A stretch of DNA of 64,000 bases, taken from Opitutaceae bacterium (GTDB lineage: Bacteria > Verrucomicrobiota > Verrucomicrobiia > Opitutales > Opitutaceae). The notes below the pieces were generated by a model, which was not told the DNA's origin, ran no database searches, and worked only from the letters and a program-made list of their open reading frames with translations. The translations under genes were made by a program, and so were the position numbers. The DNA lies in assembly GCA_027482185.1 (NCBI GenBank), contig JAIXWF010000011.1, positions 124,001 through 188,000 on the forward strand, given 5' to 3'. Position 1 is the stretch's first letter. Each line of letters starts with the position of its first letter. Of this stretch, positions 27,476 to 35,147 are shown in pieces.

Positions 27476-28732
27476 TCAAAATTCCGGAATCGGCAAGACG
27501 CCGTTTTGCCGGGCCGTGCTGATATCGATCCAGAGGTAGCCGTCGCTCTCGTGCTGGGCGCGCACGACGGCCGATTTCTTCTCCAGCAGCCAAGGCGCCA
27601 GCTTGTCCTGGTCCCGCGCAAATCGCTTCTTTCCGAGTTCGACCGCTTTTTCGAAGTCCTCGGTGCCGAGCACGGAGGTGTCGATCACCAGCAGGCTCTC
27701 CTGCAGTTGCTCCGGTTTCAGACCGACCGAATTTTTGTCGAGCTCGAAGACCCCGAGCAGCGCATCGCTGCGGATTGCATCGCCGTCGCGGACCAGCATC
27801 AGGACCACCCCCAGCCCCAGCTTGCGGTAAACCGCCGCCAGCAGGGCCGCCGCCTCGGTGGCACTGGCTTGGCGCGCATCCATCGCATCGCCGAAAAGCC
27901 GGATGCCCTGGGCAAGGACCTTCGCCTTGCGGTCGTCCGGTTCCGCCACGTACGAAGCCTGCGGGGCCAGCGAGTACTTGAAGCCCAGCGTACGGAAAAC
28001 CTTGTAGATCGCGGCCAGTTCCTCGCGCGCAACCTTGGCCGCGCGCTTCAACAGCAGCGATTGCGGCGCATAGCCCCGGAACTGCGTGACGTACCCCTCG
28101 CGGATGGCCCGTTGCGTGATCTCGCGGTCGATGCGCGGGCTGTTCTCGTTCACGTAGGCCGCGAGGAGGTACTTCGTTTCAAACGAGACAAACGGCGTCC
28201 CGCGCAACGTGTAGCCCTTGAGCCAATCGTTCACGCTGTGCACCACCACGCGGCAATAGATTTCCGTGGCCGGCGCGGTGCCGACCGTCACCTCGGCGGA
28301 AATCACAAAGTTGGCCAGCGGCTGCTTCAGCGCCGCGAGCTTCTCGGTGTCCCACCGCACCGTCGGCGCCAAATAATAGGTCGAGCCGGCTTGCGGCAGC
28401 ATCTCGGCCACCGTGCTCTCCCGGAACAGCGAGGTTCCGCGCAGCGTGACTTTGACCGGCGTGTTGGGCGCGGGATTGACGACTCGAACCGCGATCACGC
28501 CCGTCGGGTCGCCGAGGTTGCCGGGCGGCCCTTCGATCCCGGGAACCGGCTTGGCCGCCCCTGGATTGAACGGCGAATCGCCGGTGAGGGCCACGAGCAT
28601 CGACGGAAAGAGTTCGCCTTGGCCGTAGAGAAACTCGAATTGCGGATCGGCCGTCGGCGCCGCCGGGAGCGCCGGGATTCCGGCCAAGCACAACAAGGCG
28701 AGTTTGCAGCGGAGAACGAAGGTACGGCTCAT
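27476..28732 (-). CDS. Secreted paralogue of a transglutaminase-like protein, active site apparently lost
   Basis: A 418-residue exported protein related to the gene upstream. Both begin, after a signal peptide, with a shared pattern (FLYGQGELFPSMLVALTGDS here; LLYGDDEIYPSVLVSATEKS there), followed by a beta-rich domain and a helical region containing FRTLGFKYSLAP. In the partner the region after this holds a Cys-His pair of transglutaminase type; here the equivalent stretch reads ARQASATEAAALLAAVYRKLG and no Cys or following His-Ala is present. It overlaps the partner by four bases (ATGA), so the two are translated together. It may be a non-catalytic subunit. I do not know the function. Confidence 0.65.
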   Translation of the reverse strand: MSRTFVLRCKLALLCLAGIPALPAAPTADPQFEFLYGQGELFPSMLVALTGDSPFNPGAAKPVPGIEGPPGNLGDPTGVIAVRVVNPAPNTPVKVTLRGTSLFRESTVAEMLPQAGSTYYLAPTVRWDTEKLAALKQPLANFVISAEVTVGTAPATEIYCRVVVHSVNDWLKGYTLRGTPFVSFETKYLLAAYVNENSPRIDREITQRAIREGYVTQFRGYAPQSLLLKRAAKVAREELAAIYKVFRTLGFKYSLAPQASYVAEPDDRKAKVLAQGIRLFGDAMDARQASATEAAALLAAVYRKLGLGVVLMLVRDGDAIRSDALLGVFELDKNSVGLKPEQLQESLLVIDTSVLGTEDFEKAVELGKKRFARDQDKLAPWLLEKKSAVVRAQHESDGYLWIDISTARQNGVLPIPEF

Positions 28733-29949
28733 GGGGAAACGGGGGTGGCGTGGCGGACAATCTCGCCGAGGGAAATCACGCCGAGCGTCCGGGCTTCGGC
28801 GAGATCGATGCGGAAAAAGACCTTGTCGTCCGGCACCGAGAGCAGCTTCTCCGCCGGCTGGTTGCGGAAATCGAGCGACTGGGGCGCCTTCTTCTCCGCC
28901 GCCTCCGCCTCGCTCACCGCGGTCTCGAACGGCTCCGAAGCCACCAACGTCGTCTCCACCGGCATGATCTTGCGCCCGTCCGGATCCAACGCGACGCCGA
29001 GGTACGCATGCCGCTGCGTGATGTAGAGGTACGGGCGCAACCCCAATTGCCGCAGGACGGAAGCGAAGAACACGGTCCCGTCGATGCAATTGGCCTGCCG
29101 GGAACCGAGGGTGTCGCCGGGCAGCCGGACGCGTTGGGCCGTCGAGTAGGCCACCGCCGATTCCGACGACGACTGGAACAGCGTCGCGTACTTGAAACCC
29201 TGCGCCTTCATCGCGTTGTACACCGCCCGGACCTGCGCCCGCACACGCGCCGCGCGCTCCGGCCCTTCCGCTCCGTAACCGTCGTAGCTTACCCCCGGCT
29301 CGGCCAGCTTCGCCCAGCGGATGATGCGGCGCGCCAGCACCGTGTTGTTCTCGTTCACGAACGCCCCGGCAAGATACTGCGTCGCGAGCCACGGCCAGTT
29401 TTTATCGCGGCCCGCAAACTGGGCTTCGGTCATCAGCCACAGGGGCATGGCAACGTATTTCATCCAGTCGGTGACCGCGAGAATCCGCACCGACCGGTGC
29501 CGCGTTTCCTGCTTCGTTTTGCCGGACGTCGGGGCCTTCTCCTCCACAGTCACAGTCAGGAGGGCCCGCGCGATCGGGTGCCGCAGGGCAAAGATCCGGT
29601 CGTGCCGCAGGACCAGCGGCGGAGCCACGCGGTATGTGAGCGCGGAAGCAGGCAGCGTCACCGTGATCGAGCTGCGTTCGAAAATCTCGGTCTCGTCCAC
29701 CGTCACCGTCACCCGGCGCGCCGCCGCCTGCGGCGGAAACTCCGCCGCGACCAGGGCGCGCGGATCCCCGAGTTGCCGCGGATGCGCGGGCGGAAACGGC
29801 GACTTCTCCGTCGCGCTGACCAATACCGAGGGATAGATCTCGTCGTCGCCGTAGAGCAATTCGATCGTCCAATCCGCCGCCCGCAGGCCGGACCCGCCGA
29901 TCGACACCAGTGCGATCGCGACCGCGACGATTCGGGCGGCCGTCTGCAT
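28729..29949 (-). CDS. Secreted transglutaminase-like protein, first gene of a coupled pair
   Basis: A 406-residue exported protein with a signal peptide ending near residue 25 (GGSGLRAAD). Residues 283-320 read SRQANCIDGTVFFASVLRQL, then His314 in RHAYLGV, then LDPDG: a Cys288-His314-Asp order and spacing typical of the transglutaminase-like cysteine protease fold (C-D-x-x-x-x-f-x-x-x-L-R-x-x-G ... HA). Members of that fold cleave or cross-link peptides or act as deamidases; the target is unknown. It is divergent from a 77-residue membrane protein (223 bp between starts) and its stop overlaps the start of its paralogue. Confidence 0.65.
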   Translation of the reverse strand: MQTAARIVAVAIALVSIGGSGLRAADWTIELLYGDDEIYPSVLVSATEKSPFPPAHPRQLGDPRALVAAEFPPQAAARRVTVTVDETEIFERSSITVTLPASALTYRVAPPLVLRHDRIFALRHPIARALLTVTVEEKAPTSGKTKQETRHRSVRILAVTDWMKYVAMPLWLMTEAQFAGRDKNWPWLATQYLAGAFVNENNTVLARRIIRWAKLAEPGVSYDGYGAEGPERAARVRAQVRAVYNAMKAQGFKYATLFQSSSESAVAYSTAQRVRLPGDTLGSRQANCIDGTVFFASVLRQLGLRPYLYITQRHAYLGVALDPDGRKIMPVETTLVASEPFETAVSEAEAAEKKAPQSLDFRNQPAEKLLSVPDDKVFFRIDLAEARTLGVISLGEIVRHATPVSP

Positions 29950-30171
29950 CCGTGCCGGATTCGATTCCCAGAGACGCACCCCAGCAACAAGCGCAACCGC
30001 GCCGGGAATTTCGAGCCCGGAGTTTCGCTTCGCCGACCCCTGCAAGAATATTGCCCGAAGCACACCGCTCGCCGCATCCAGATCTGGAATACACAAATCG
30101 GGATTGCCGCGCGGGCCGCCGCCGGAATGCTGCCCGAGTGGCACGCTTCGTGCCGCAATACCCCGTACCCT

Positions 30172-30405
30172 ATGAACACGCTCAAGAACCTGTCCGCCGC
30201 CGCCTTCACCTGCGGCGTTTCCACCCTGCTCCTGGCCCAGGATGCCAACAATCGCCCCGGTCCCAGCGGCCCCAACAACCGACCCGGCCCCGGCGGCGTC
30301 AACGACGGTCCGGCCGGCGGCTCCAATCTCACGCTGTTTATCGTCGTCGCGGTCGTCGTCATCGCCGCGATCGCGTTCTTCGCCCTGCGCGGCAAAAAGA
30401 AGTGA
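30172..30405 (+). CDS. Small membrane-anchored protein with Asn/Pro/Gly linker
   Basis: A 77-residue protein with three parts: a signal peptide (residues 1-23, ending LLLAQDA), a low-complexity linker with NNRPGPSGP repeated as NNRPGPGG (27-50), and one C-terminal membrane helix (54-72) followed by the basic tail RGKKK. The layout, signal, flexible stretch, helix, positive cluster, is that of sorted or tail-anchored envelope proteins, though no PEP, VPDSG or LPxTG motif is present. A perfect hairpin follows its stop. It is divergent from the transglutaminase-like pair, which could act on it (inference). No similar protein comes to mind. Confidence 0.6.
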   Translation: MNTLKNLSAAAFTCGVSTLLLAQDANNRPGPSGPNNRPGPGGVNDGPAGGSNLTLFIVVAVVVIAAIAFFALRGKKK

Positions 30406-30414
30406 CCGCATCCG

Positions 30415-30445
30415 CCGATGGGACCGGAACCTCCGGTCCCATCGG
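30415..30445. terminator. Perfect 14-bp hairpin after the small membrane protein
   Basis: CCGATGGGACCGGA (30415-30428), ACC, TCCGGTCCCATCGG (30432-30445). The stem is perfect with a 3-nt loop and starts nine bases after the stop. There is no T-run, so Rho-independent action is uncertain, but no other element of this stability lies nearby. Confidence 0.6.
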
Positions 30446-30515
30446 TACGGCGCGCCGGGGCGGAGTCGAACGCCGCGTCCCGGCCGGCTTGGTGTAACGG
30501 ACTTCACGCTGCGGC

Positions 30516-32768
30516 ATGCCCGACCTCACCGCCCCGGAACAACCGTCCGTCTTCCTGAGCTACGCTTCGGAAGACCGGATCCACGCCGATGCCGTCGCCG
30601 CCGGTCTCCGGGCCGCCGGCTTCGAGGTCTGGTTCGACAAGGATGAGCTGCGCGGCGGCGACGCCTGGGATCACGAGATCCGGCAACGCATCCGCACCTG
30701 CGCGTTTTTCGTGCCGCTCGTCTCCGCGACGACCGAGCGCCGGCCCGAGGGCTACTTCCGCCGCGAGTGGAAACTCGCCGTCGAGCGCTCGCGCGACATG
30801 GCCGAGGACCATCCGTTCATTCTGCCGGTCCTGCTCGAGACCGGCGGCCCGGAACCGACGCGCGTCCCGGACCGTTTTCTCGAGGTGCAATGGCATCGCC
30901 TACCGCCCGGCGGCGACGCCGCCGGCGTGGCCGCGCAGCTGCGCCGGCTCGAGGGCAAGCGCGACGCCCCGCCGCGCCCCGCCGCCACCGCCCGCCCGTG
31001 GGCGCCCGTGCCGCCTCGCCCCCGTTTTTCGCGCGCCGCCCTCGCGGGCCTCGGCCTCGCGCTCGCCGTCGTGCTCGGCGTCGCCGGCTGGTTTTTCGTG
31101 CGCCCCGCTGCGCCCGCCGCCGCCGCCGCGCTGGCTGTCGCCGTGCTGCCGTTCGAGAACCTCGGCGGCGATCCCGAGAACGAATATTTCTCCGACGGCC
31201 TCACCGAGGAACTGCTCACCGCCCTCGGCCGCGAGACCGGGCTCAGCGTGGTCGCCCGCACGTCGTGCTTCGCCTTCAAGGGCAAGAAACTTCCCATCCC
31301 GCAGATCGCCGCCCAGCTCAACGCCGCCAAGGTCGTCGAGGGCAGCGTGCGCCGCCTCGGCGACCGCATCCGCGTCAGCGTCCGGCTCGTCAACGCCGCC
31401 GACGGCCTCCAGCTCTGGTCCGAGGTCTTCGAGCCCGCCGCCACCAACCTCTTCGAAGCCCAGTCCTCCCTCGCCCGCGCCATCGCGGCCAAGCTCCAGC
31501 CCGGCCGCAACCCGCGCCCCGACCACGCCCTGCCCAACACGCGCAACTTCGACGCCTACGACGCCTTTCTCCGCGGCCGCAGTTTCCAGCTCAAGCCCGC
31601 CTCGCCGGAAAACATCCGCGCCGCCATCGCGCACTTCCGCCGCGCCACCGAGATCGATCCCACCTACGCCGTCGCCTGGGCCCACTACGGCGAAGCCAAG
31701 ATCCGTCTCCACAACGCCGGTTACGACGACAGCGACGCCACGCTCCGCGAGGCCCGCGAGGCCATCGCCAAGTCCTTCTCGTTCGCTCCCGACCTCCCGC
31801 AGGGCCACCGCGCCCTCGCCGGCTACTACACCGTCAACTGGACCAACATCGCCCTCGCCGAAAAGGAACTCCTGCTCGCCGAGAAGGGCCTGCCCAACGA
31901 CCCGGACATCCTCGCCGACCTCGCGGTCAACAACCTCGACCGCGGCCACAACGACAAAGCCGTCGCCTACATCCGCCGCGCTGTCGCGGTCGATCTCCAG
32001 AACGCCGACCTCGCCGATCTCGCCGCCCTGATCTACGATTGGGCCAGCCTCTACGCGGAGTCGCTCGCCGAGCGCGAACGCGCGTACCGCATCGCCGGCT
32101 GGCCCACCTCGGTCGTCGAACTTGCCGTGACCCAGCGCAACGCCCGCGGCGACTTCGCGGAAATCCTCCGGACGCTCGACCGCGTCATGCCGGATGCCAC
32201 CGAATCCCCCGACAACGTCGGCCGCTATTGGCGCGCCCGTTCCGCGTTCCTCCAGGCCAAGGGCGACCACGCCGCCGCCCTCGCGGGCGCCGCCCGCATG
32301 CCGGGCGAAATCTTCGCCACCCAGTTCTACTACCATTCCCGCTCCTTCGTGCAGGCCCGCATCTACGAGGCGATGGACGATCCGGAAAAGGCCCGCGCCG
32401 CCTACGAACGTGCCCTCGTTGACGCGGAAAAGTACCGGAGCGAAAGCTCCGGCAAGATCCGCGCCCATACGTCACTCGCCCTGATCTACGCCGGGCTCGG
32501 CCGCCACGACGACGCACGCGCCGCCGCGCAGAAGTGCCTCGAACTCGCCCCGCCGAACGAGAGCGTCTACGTCGCCGCCAAGGCCAGCCTGCGCGTCGCC
32601 GCCCAGGTCCACGCCCGCGCCGGCCGCATGGACGAGGCCCTCGCCATCGTCCGGGACCAGGTCGACCGCGGCTTCTGGAAAAAACACGATCTGCTCCTCG
32701 ACAACGACTGGACCGTCCTCCGCCGCGACCCGCGCTTCCTCGCGCTCGCGCAACGGGCGCGACTCTGA
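30516..32768 (+). CDS. TIR domain - membrane segment - TolB-like - TPR protein
   Basis: A 750-residue protein. Residues 11-110 form a TIR domain: SVFLSYASED, a BB-loop DKDELRGGDAW, and FRREWKLAVE with Glu84 at the place of the catalytic glutamate of NAD-cleaving TIRs. A membrane segment spans about 173-194. Residues 207-315 are a TolB/FlgO-like module (VAVLPFENLGGDPENEYFSDG), often seen in class III adenylate cyclases. From about 345 to 740 there are TPR-type helices (FRRATEIDPTYAVAWAHYGEA). TIR and TPR thus lie on opposite sides of the membrane. The fusion is widespread in environmental bacteria and its role is unclear: signalling scaffold or NAD-consuming effector. No typical defence partner is adjacent. 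Confidence 0.88.
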   Translation: MPDLTAPEQPSVFLSYASEDRIHADAVAAGLRAAGFEVWFDKDELRGGDAWDHEIRQRIRTCAFFVPLVSATTERRPEGYFRREWKLAVERSRDMAEDHPFILPVLLETGGPEPTRVPDRFLEVQWHRLPPGGDAAGVAAQLRRLEGKRDAPPRPAATARPWAPVPPRPRFSRAALAGLGLALAVVLGVAGWFFVRPAAPAAAAALAVAVLPFENLGGDPENEYFSDGLTEELLTALGRETGLSVVARTSCFAFKGKKLPIPQIAAQLNAAKVVEGSVRRLGDRIRVSVRLVNAADGLQLWSEVFEPAATNLFEAQSSLARAIAAKLQPGRNPRPDHALPNTRNFDAYDAFLRGRSFQLKPASPENIRAAIAHFRRATEIDPTYAVAWAHYGEAKIRLHNAGYDDSDATLREAREAIAKSFSFAPDLPQGHRALAGYYTVNWTNIALAEKELLLAEKGLPNDPDILADLAVNNLDRGHNDKAVAYIRRAVAVDLQNADLADLAALIYDWASLYAESLAERERAYRIAGWPTSVVELAVTQRNARGDFAEILRTLDRVMPDATESPDNVGRYWRARSAFLQAKGDHAAALAGAARMPGEIFATQFYYHSRSFVQARIYEAMDDPEKARAAYERALVDAEKYRSESSGKIRAHTSLALIYAGLGRHDDARAAAQKCLELAPPNESVYVAAKASLRVAAQVHARAGRMDEALAIVRDQVDRGFWKKHDLLLDNDWTVLRRDPRFLALAQRARL

Positions 32769-32807
32769 CGTCGCCGGCCCGATGGTCGATCCCCGCGCTT
32801 CCTTTCG

Positions 32808-33866
32808 ATGAAACCACCTCGCCTCCAACCGCTCGGCCGGCGCGTTCTCTTGCTCGCCGCCTGCGCCGCGTTGCTTGTTCGGACGTCCGCGGCTCCGGTC
32901 TCGGTCTCGGTCGACGGCGTCGCCTACAGCGTCGAAATCGCCGGCGGTTCGGTCTCGGTCGATACGGTGCCGCCCACCAACCCGACGCTCTTCGCCGCCG
33001 GCGCCCCGCCCGCCGGAAACATCGCCCGGAGCGGTGCCGCCGCGTGGTCGGCGCTGCTCCTCGCCCGCACCGGGGTTTCCGGAACAGCTGCGCTGCCCGA
33101 CGCGGATTTCGCCGCTGCGTCCGCCGCGCTGCGCCAAACTGCACCCGACGGGCTGGCCGCAGGTCTCGCCGTCGCCGCCGCCGCCCAGCCGAAAAACTCC
33201 GTCGCCCAGCTTGCCGCCGCCCTCGCCGCCGGAGCCGCGCCGGGCGCCCGGCCGGCCGAGACGACGGTCCTGGCGCTGGTCTCGGCGGCGGCCCGCGGCG
33301 TCGTCGCAGCCGAAGGGCTCGCGGCGCTGGGCGCGTCCGAAGCCGGCGGCGGCTCCCGCAGTTTGACGCTGGCGAAAACGGCCGCGGCGGCGCTGCTGGG
33401 AGGCGAAGCCGCGCTCGCCTCCGCGCCCGACCTTGTCGCCAAGGTGGTGATGGCCACCCACGCCGGAGCTACGGCCGGCTATTTCAGCGGCCTGAGTCTC
33501 GGCGGGACAGAGCGCCCCGCCTCGGCGGAAGCCCGGGTCTTTTCCCAAATCGACCAGGCCGCGATTCTGGGCATTTCCACCGTCACGCTCAACGTGATCG
33601 GGACTCTGACTTCCCCGAATTACGTCGCCTCGGTCCTGCCCAATCTGAAATCGGAACTGCTGGACCGCACCGTGGCGGCAATGACAGCCGCCGGCATTCC
33701 CGCGTCGCCCGCCATCGCCAACCTGACGTTCCAGCTGGTGCAGAGCGCCGCCATCTCCACCGGCGCCGGCGTTCCGCCGATCCAAGCGAATCCAATTTCG
33801 GAACCGCCGCCCAAACAGACTCCGGCTGTGAACCCCGACTTCAACGCCAGCCAGTCCGGCGGTTGA
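32808..33866 (+). CDS. Secreted Ala-rich protein, paralogue A
   Basis: A 352-residue exported protein I do not recognise. After a signal peptide the mature start VSVSVDGVAYSVEIAGGSVS closely matches that of the next gene, and the very C-terminus VNPDFNASQSGG matches VDPALNASSSGGG of the next gene. Between them lies a long Ala-rich, mainly helical region. No enzyme motif is visible. The start is 39 bp after the TIR-TPR stop, so the three genes probably form one transcript. The shared first and last motifs suggest an assembly or sorting role for both ends. Confidence 0.6.
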   Translation: MKPPRLQPLGRRVLLLAACAALLVRTSAAPVSVSVDGVAYSVEIAGGSVSVDTVPPTNPTLFAAGAPPAGNIARSGAAAWSALLLARTGVSGTAALPDADFAAASAALRQTAPDGLAAGLAVAAAAQPKNSVAQLAAALAAGAAPGARPAETTVLALVSAAARGVVAAEGLAALGASEAGGGSRSLTLAKTAAAALLGGEAALASAPDLVAKVVMATHAGATAGYFSGLSLGGTERPASAEARVFSQIDQAAILGISTVTLNVIGTLTSPNYVASVLPNLKSELLDRTVAAMTAAGIPASPAIANLTFQLVQSAAISTGAGVPPIQANPISEPPPKQTPAVNPDFNASQSGG

Positions 33867-33900
33867 AATACTTCCACCGTTCCGTCCTGCCTTCCCAGCC

Positions 33901-34971
33901 ATGAAGTCGAATCTCCACCGGATCCTGCTTGCGGTGTCGGCCGTGGGCTTCGCCCTCGTCCCCTTTTTTTCGCGGGCAGCGCCGCTCGCGGTCACGGTGG
34001 GTGGGCGGAGCTACACCGTGGAAATCGCCGGCGGCACCGTGACCGTGGCCCGGCCCTCGGGAGGGTCCGTCGCGACGTTTGCTCCCGGCCAGACGGTTCC
34101 GCCCGAACCGGAAATCGCCGCCGCCGCCTGGACCGGCGCGCTGCTTGCCGCCGTCGGCACGGCCCCCGGTTCGACGGTCGAATCCGGACCCGAATCCGCG
34201 TTCGCCACGCTTCGCACCCTCGCCGCCAGCAGCCTGAAACCGGCGCTCGCAGGCCTCGCCGCCGACTCACCCACCCGGCTCGAACCTCTGCTCAGGGCGG
34301 CATTTCTCGGCAGCGGTCCGCCCGCCGAGCCGGTGCTCCTCGAACTTGCCGCCGCCGCCGCCCACGCCGCCGCCAAGGCCAAGCCCGACCGGGCCGCGGA
34401 GGCCGTGGAGACCGCGGCCCGGTTGGCGATCTCCGCCCTGCCCCGGACCGAAACCGCGACCGGCGTCGATCCCAACGCCGCGATCCGCGTCGCGCTGGCG
34501 ATCGTCCGCCGCGGCATGGACGGAGCCCTGCCCGCCAATCCGAATGCCGGTACCCCCGCCACCCTGAACCAGCAAAACTTGGCCGTGATCATGGAGCTCG
34601 GGAACGCCGGCTACCGAGCCTTGCAAACGTCGCTTTCCCCGACGGTGGCGGCCACCTTCAGTTCGGCCTACGCCGGCGGTTTTTCCCAAAGTTCCCTCGC
34701 CTTCATGGGCGACTACGGCATCGCCGTCACCGCTCCGCTCGCCGAAATGGTGGGGCGCATCGCGGCCAACATCGGCGCGGTCGTATCGTCCGCCGTTGCC
34801 TCCGCGCCGCTGGACCAGGGCCGCAACGGCCCCCCGGGCTCCGACGTCGGCAACTCGGGCACCACTGCCACCGCGGCGCAGCCCTCTGCGCCCTCGCCCA
34901 CGACAGCGCCCAGACCAACCACTCCGGCGGTTGACCCGGCGCTCAACGCCAGCTCGTCCGGCGGCGGTTGA
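33901..34971 (+). CDS. Secreted Ala-rich protein, paralogue B
   Basis: A 356-residue exported protein, paralogous to the gene before it (34 bp gap). The signal peptide (LLAVSAVGFALVPFFSRAA) is followed by a beta-hairpin-like LAVTVGGRSYTVEIAGGTV and a helical Ala-rich body; near residue 217 it has TPATLNQQNLAVIMELGNAG. A Pro/Thr/Ser-rich linker (about 310-345) precedes the end DPALNASSSGGG. Function unknown. The tandem duplication beside the TIR-TPR gene suggests partners of that system, but nothing in the sequence proves it. Confidence 0.6.
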   Translation: MKSNLHRILLAVSAVGFALVPFFSRAAPLAVTVGGRSYTVEIAGGTVTVARPSGGSVATFAPGQTVPPEPEIAAAAWTGALLAAVGTAPGSTVESGPESAFATLRTLAASSLKPALAGLAADSPTRLEPLLRAAFLGSGPPAEPVLLELAAAAAHAAAKAKPDRAAEAVETAARLAISALPRTETATGVDPNAAIRVALAIVRRGMDGALPANPNAGTPATLNQQNLAVIMELGNAGYRALQTSLSPTVAATFSSAYAGGFSQSSLAFMGDYGIAVTAPLAEMVGRIAANIGAVVSSAVASAPLDQGRNGPPGSDVGNSGTTATAAQPSAPSPTTAPRPTTPAVDPALNASSSGGG

Positions 34972-35012
34972 AGCCCGGCTCCCGCCCGGCGCGAACCGGC
35001 CGGATCCAAGAC

Positions 35013-35030
35013 TTGGTTGACGTAAACCAA
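35013..35030. promoter_or_regulatory. LacI-type operator TTGGTTGACGTAAACCAA (copy 2)
   Basis: Identical over all 18 bases to the palindrome at 22397-22414, which lies beside a LacI-family gene. Here it sits 117 bp before the start of the second TonB receptor gene, with no regulator gene alongside. This places the receptor in the same regulon in trans (inference). Confidence 0.75.
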
Positions 35031-35147
35031 CGCGCCCGTTGCGCCGCCCCGCGCCGGGCAAAAGTCTGCGCCCCGTCGCCGGCCCTCCCTGTGCCGGCGG
35101 TGCCGCCGGTCCTCCCTGCCCGGCCGTTTCCCCTGTCCGTGTCCACC

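Noticed and set aside
28750-30171. Extended N-terminus of the 77-residue protein
   Set aside because: The extension runs antisense to the transglutaminase-like gene and has shadow composition; the signal peptide begins at 30172.
30516-32768. TIR gene as part of an anti-phage defence island
   Set aside because: No Thoeris, CBASS, restriction or other defence gene is adjacent, and the TolB-TPR fusion is not typical of known defence TIRs. The idea stays open but unsupported.
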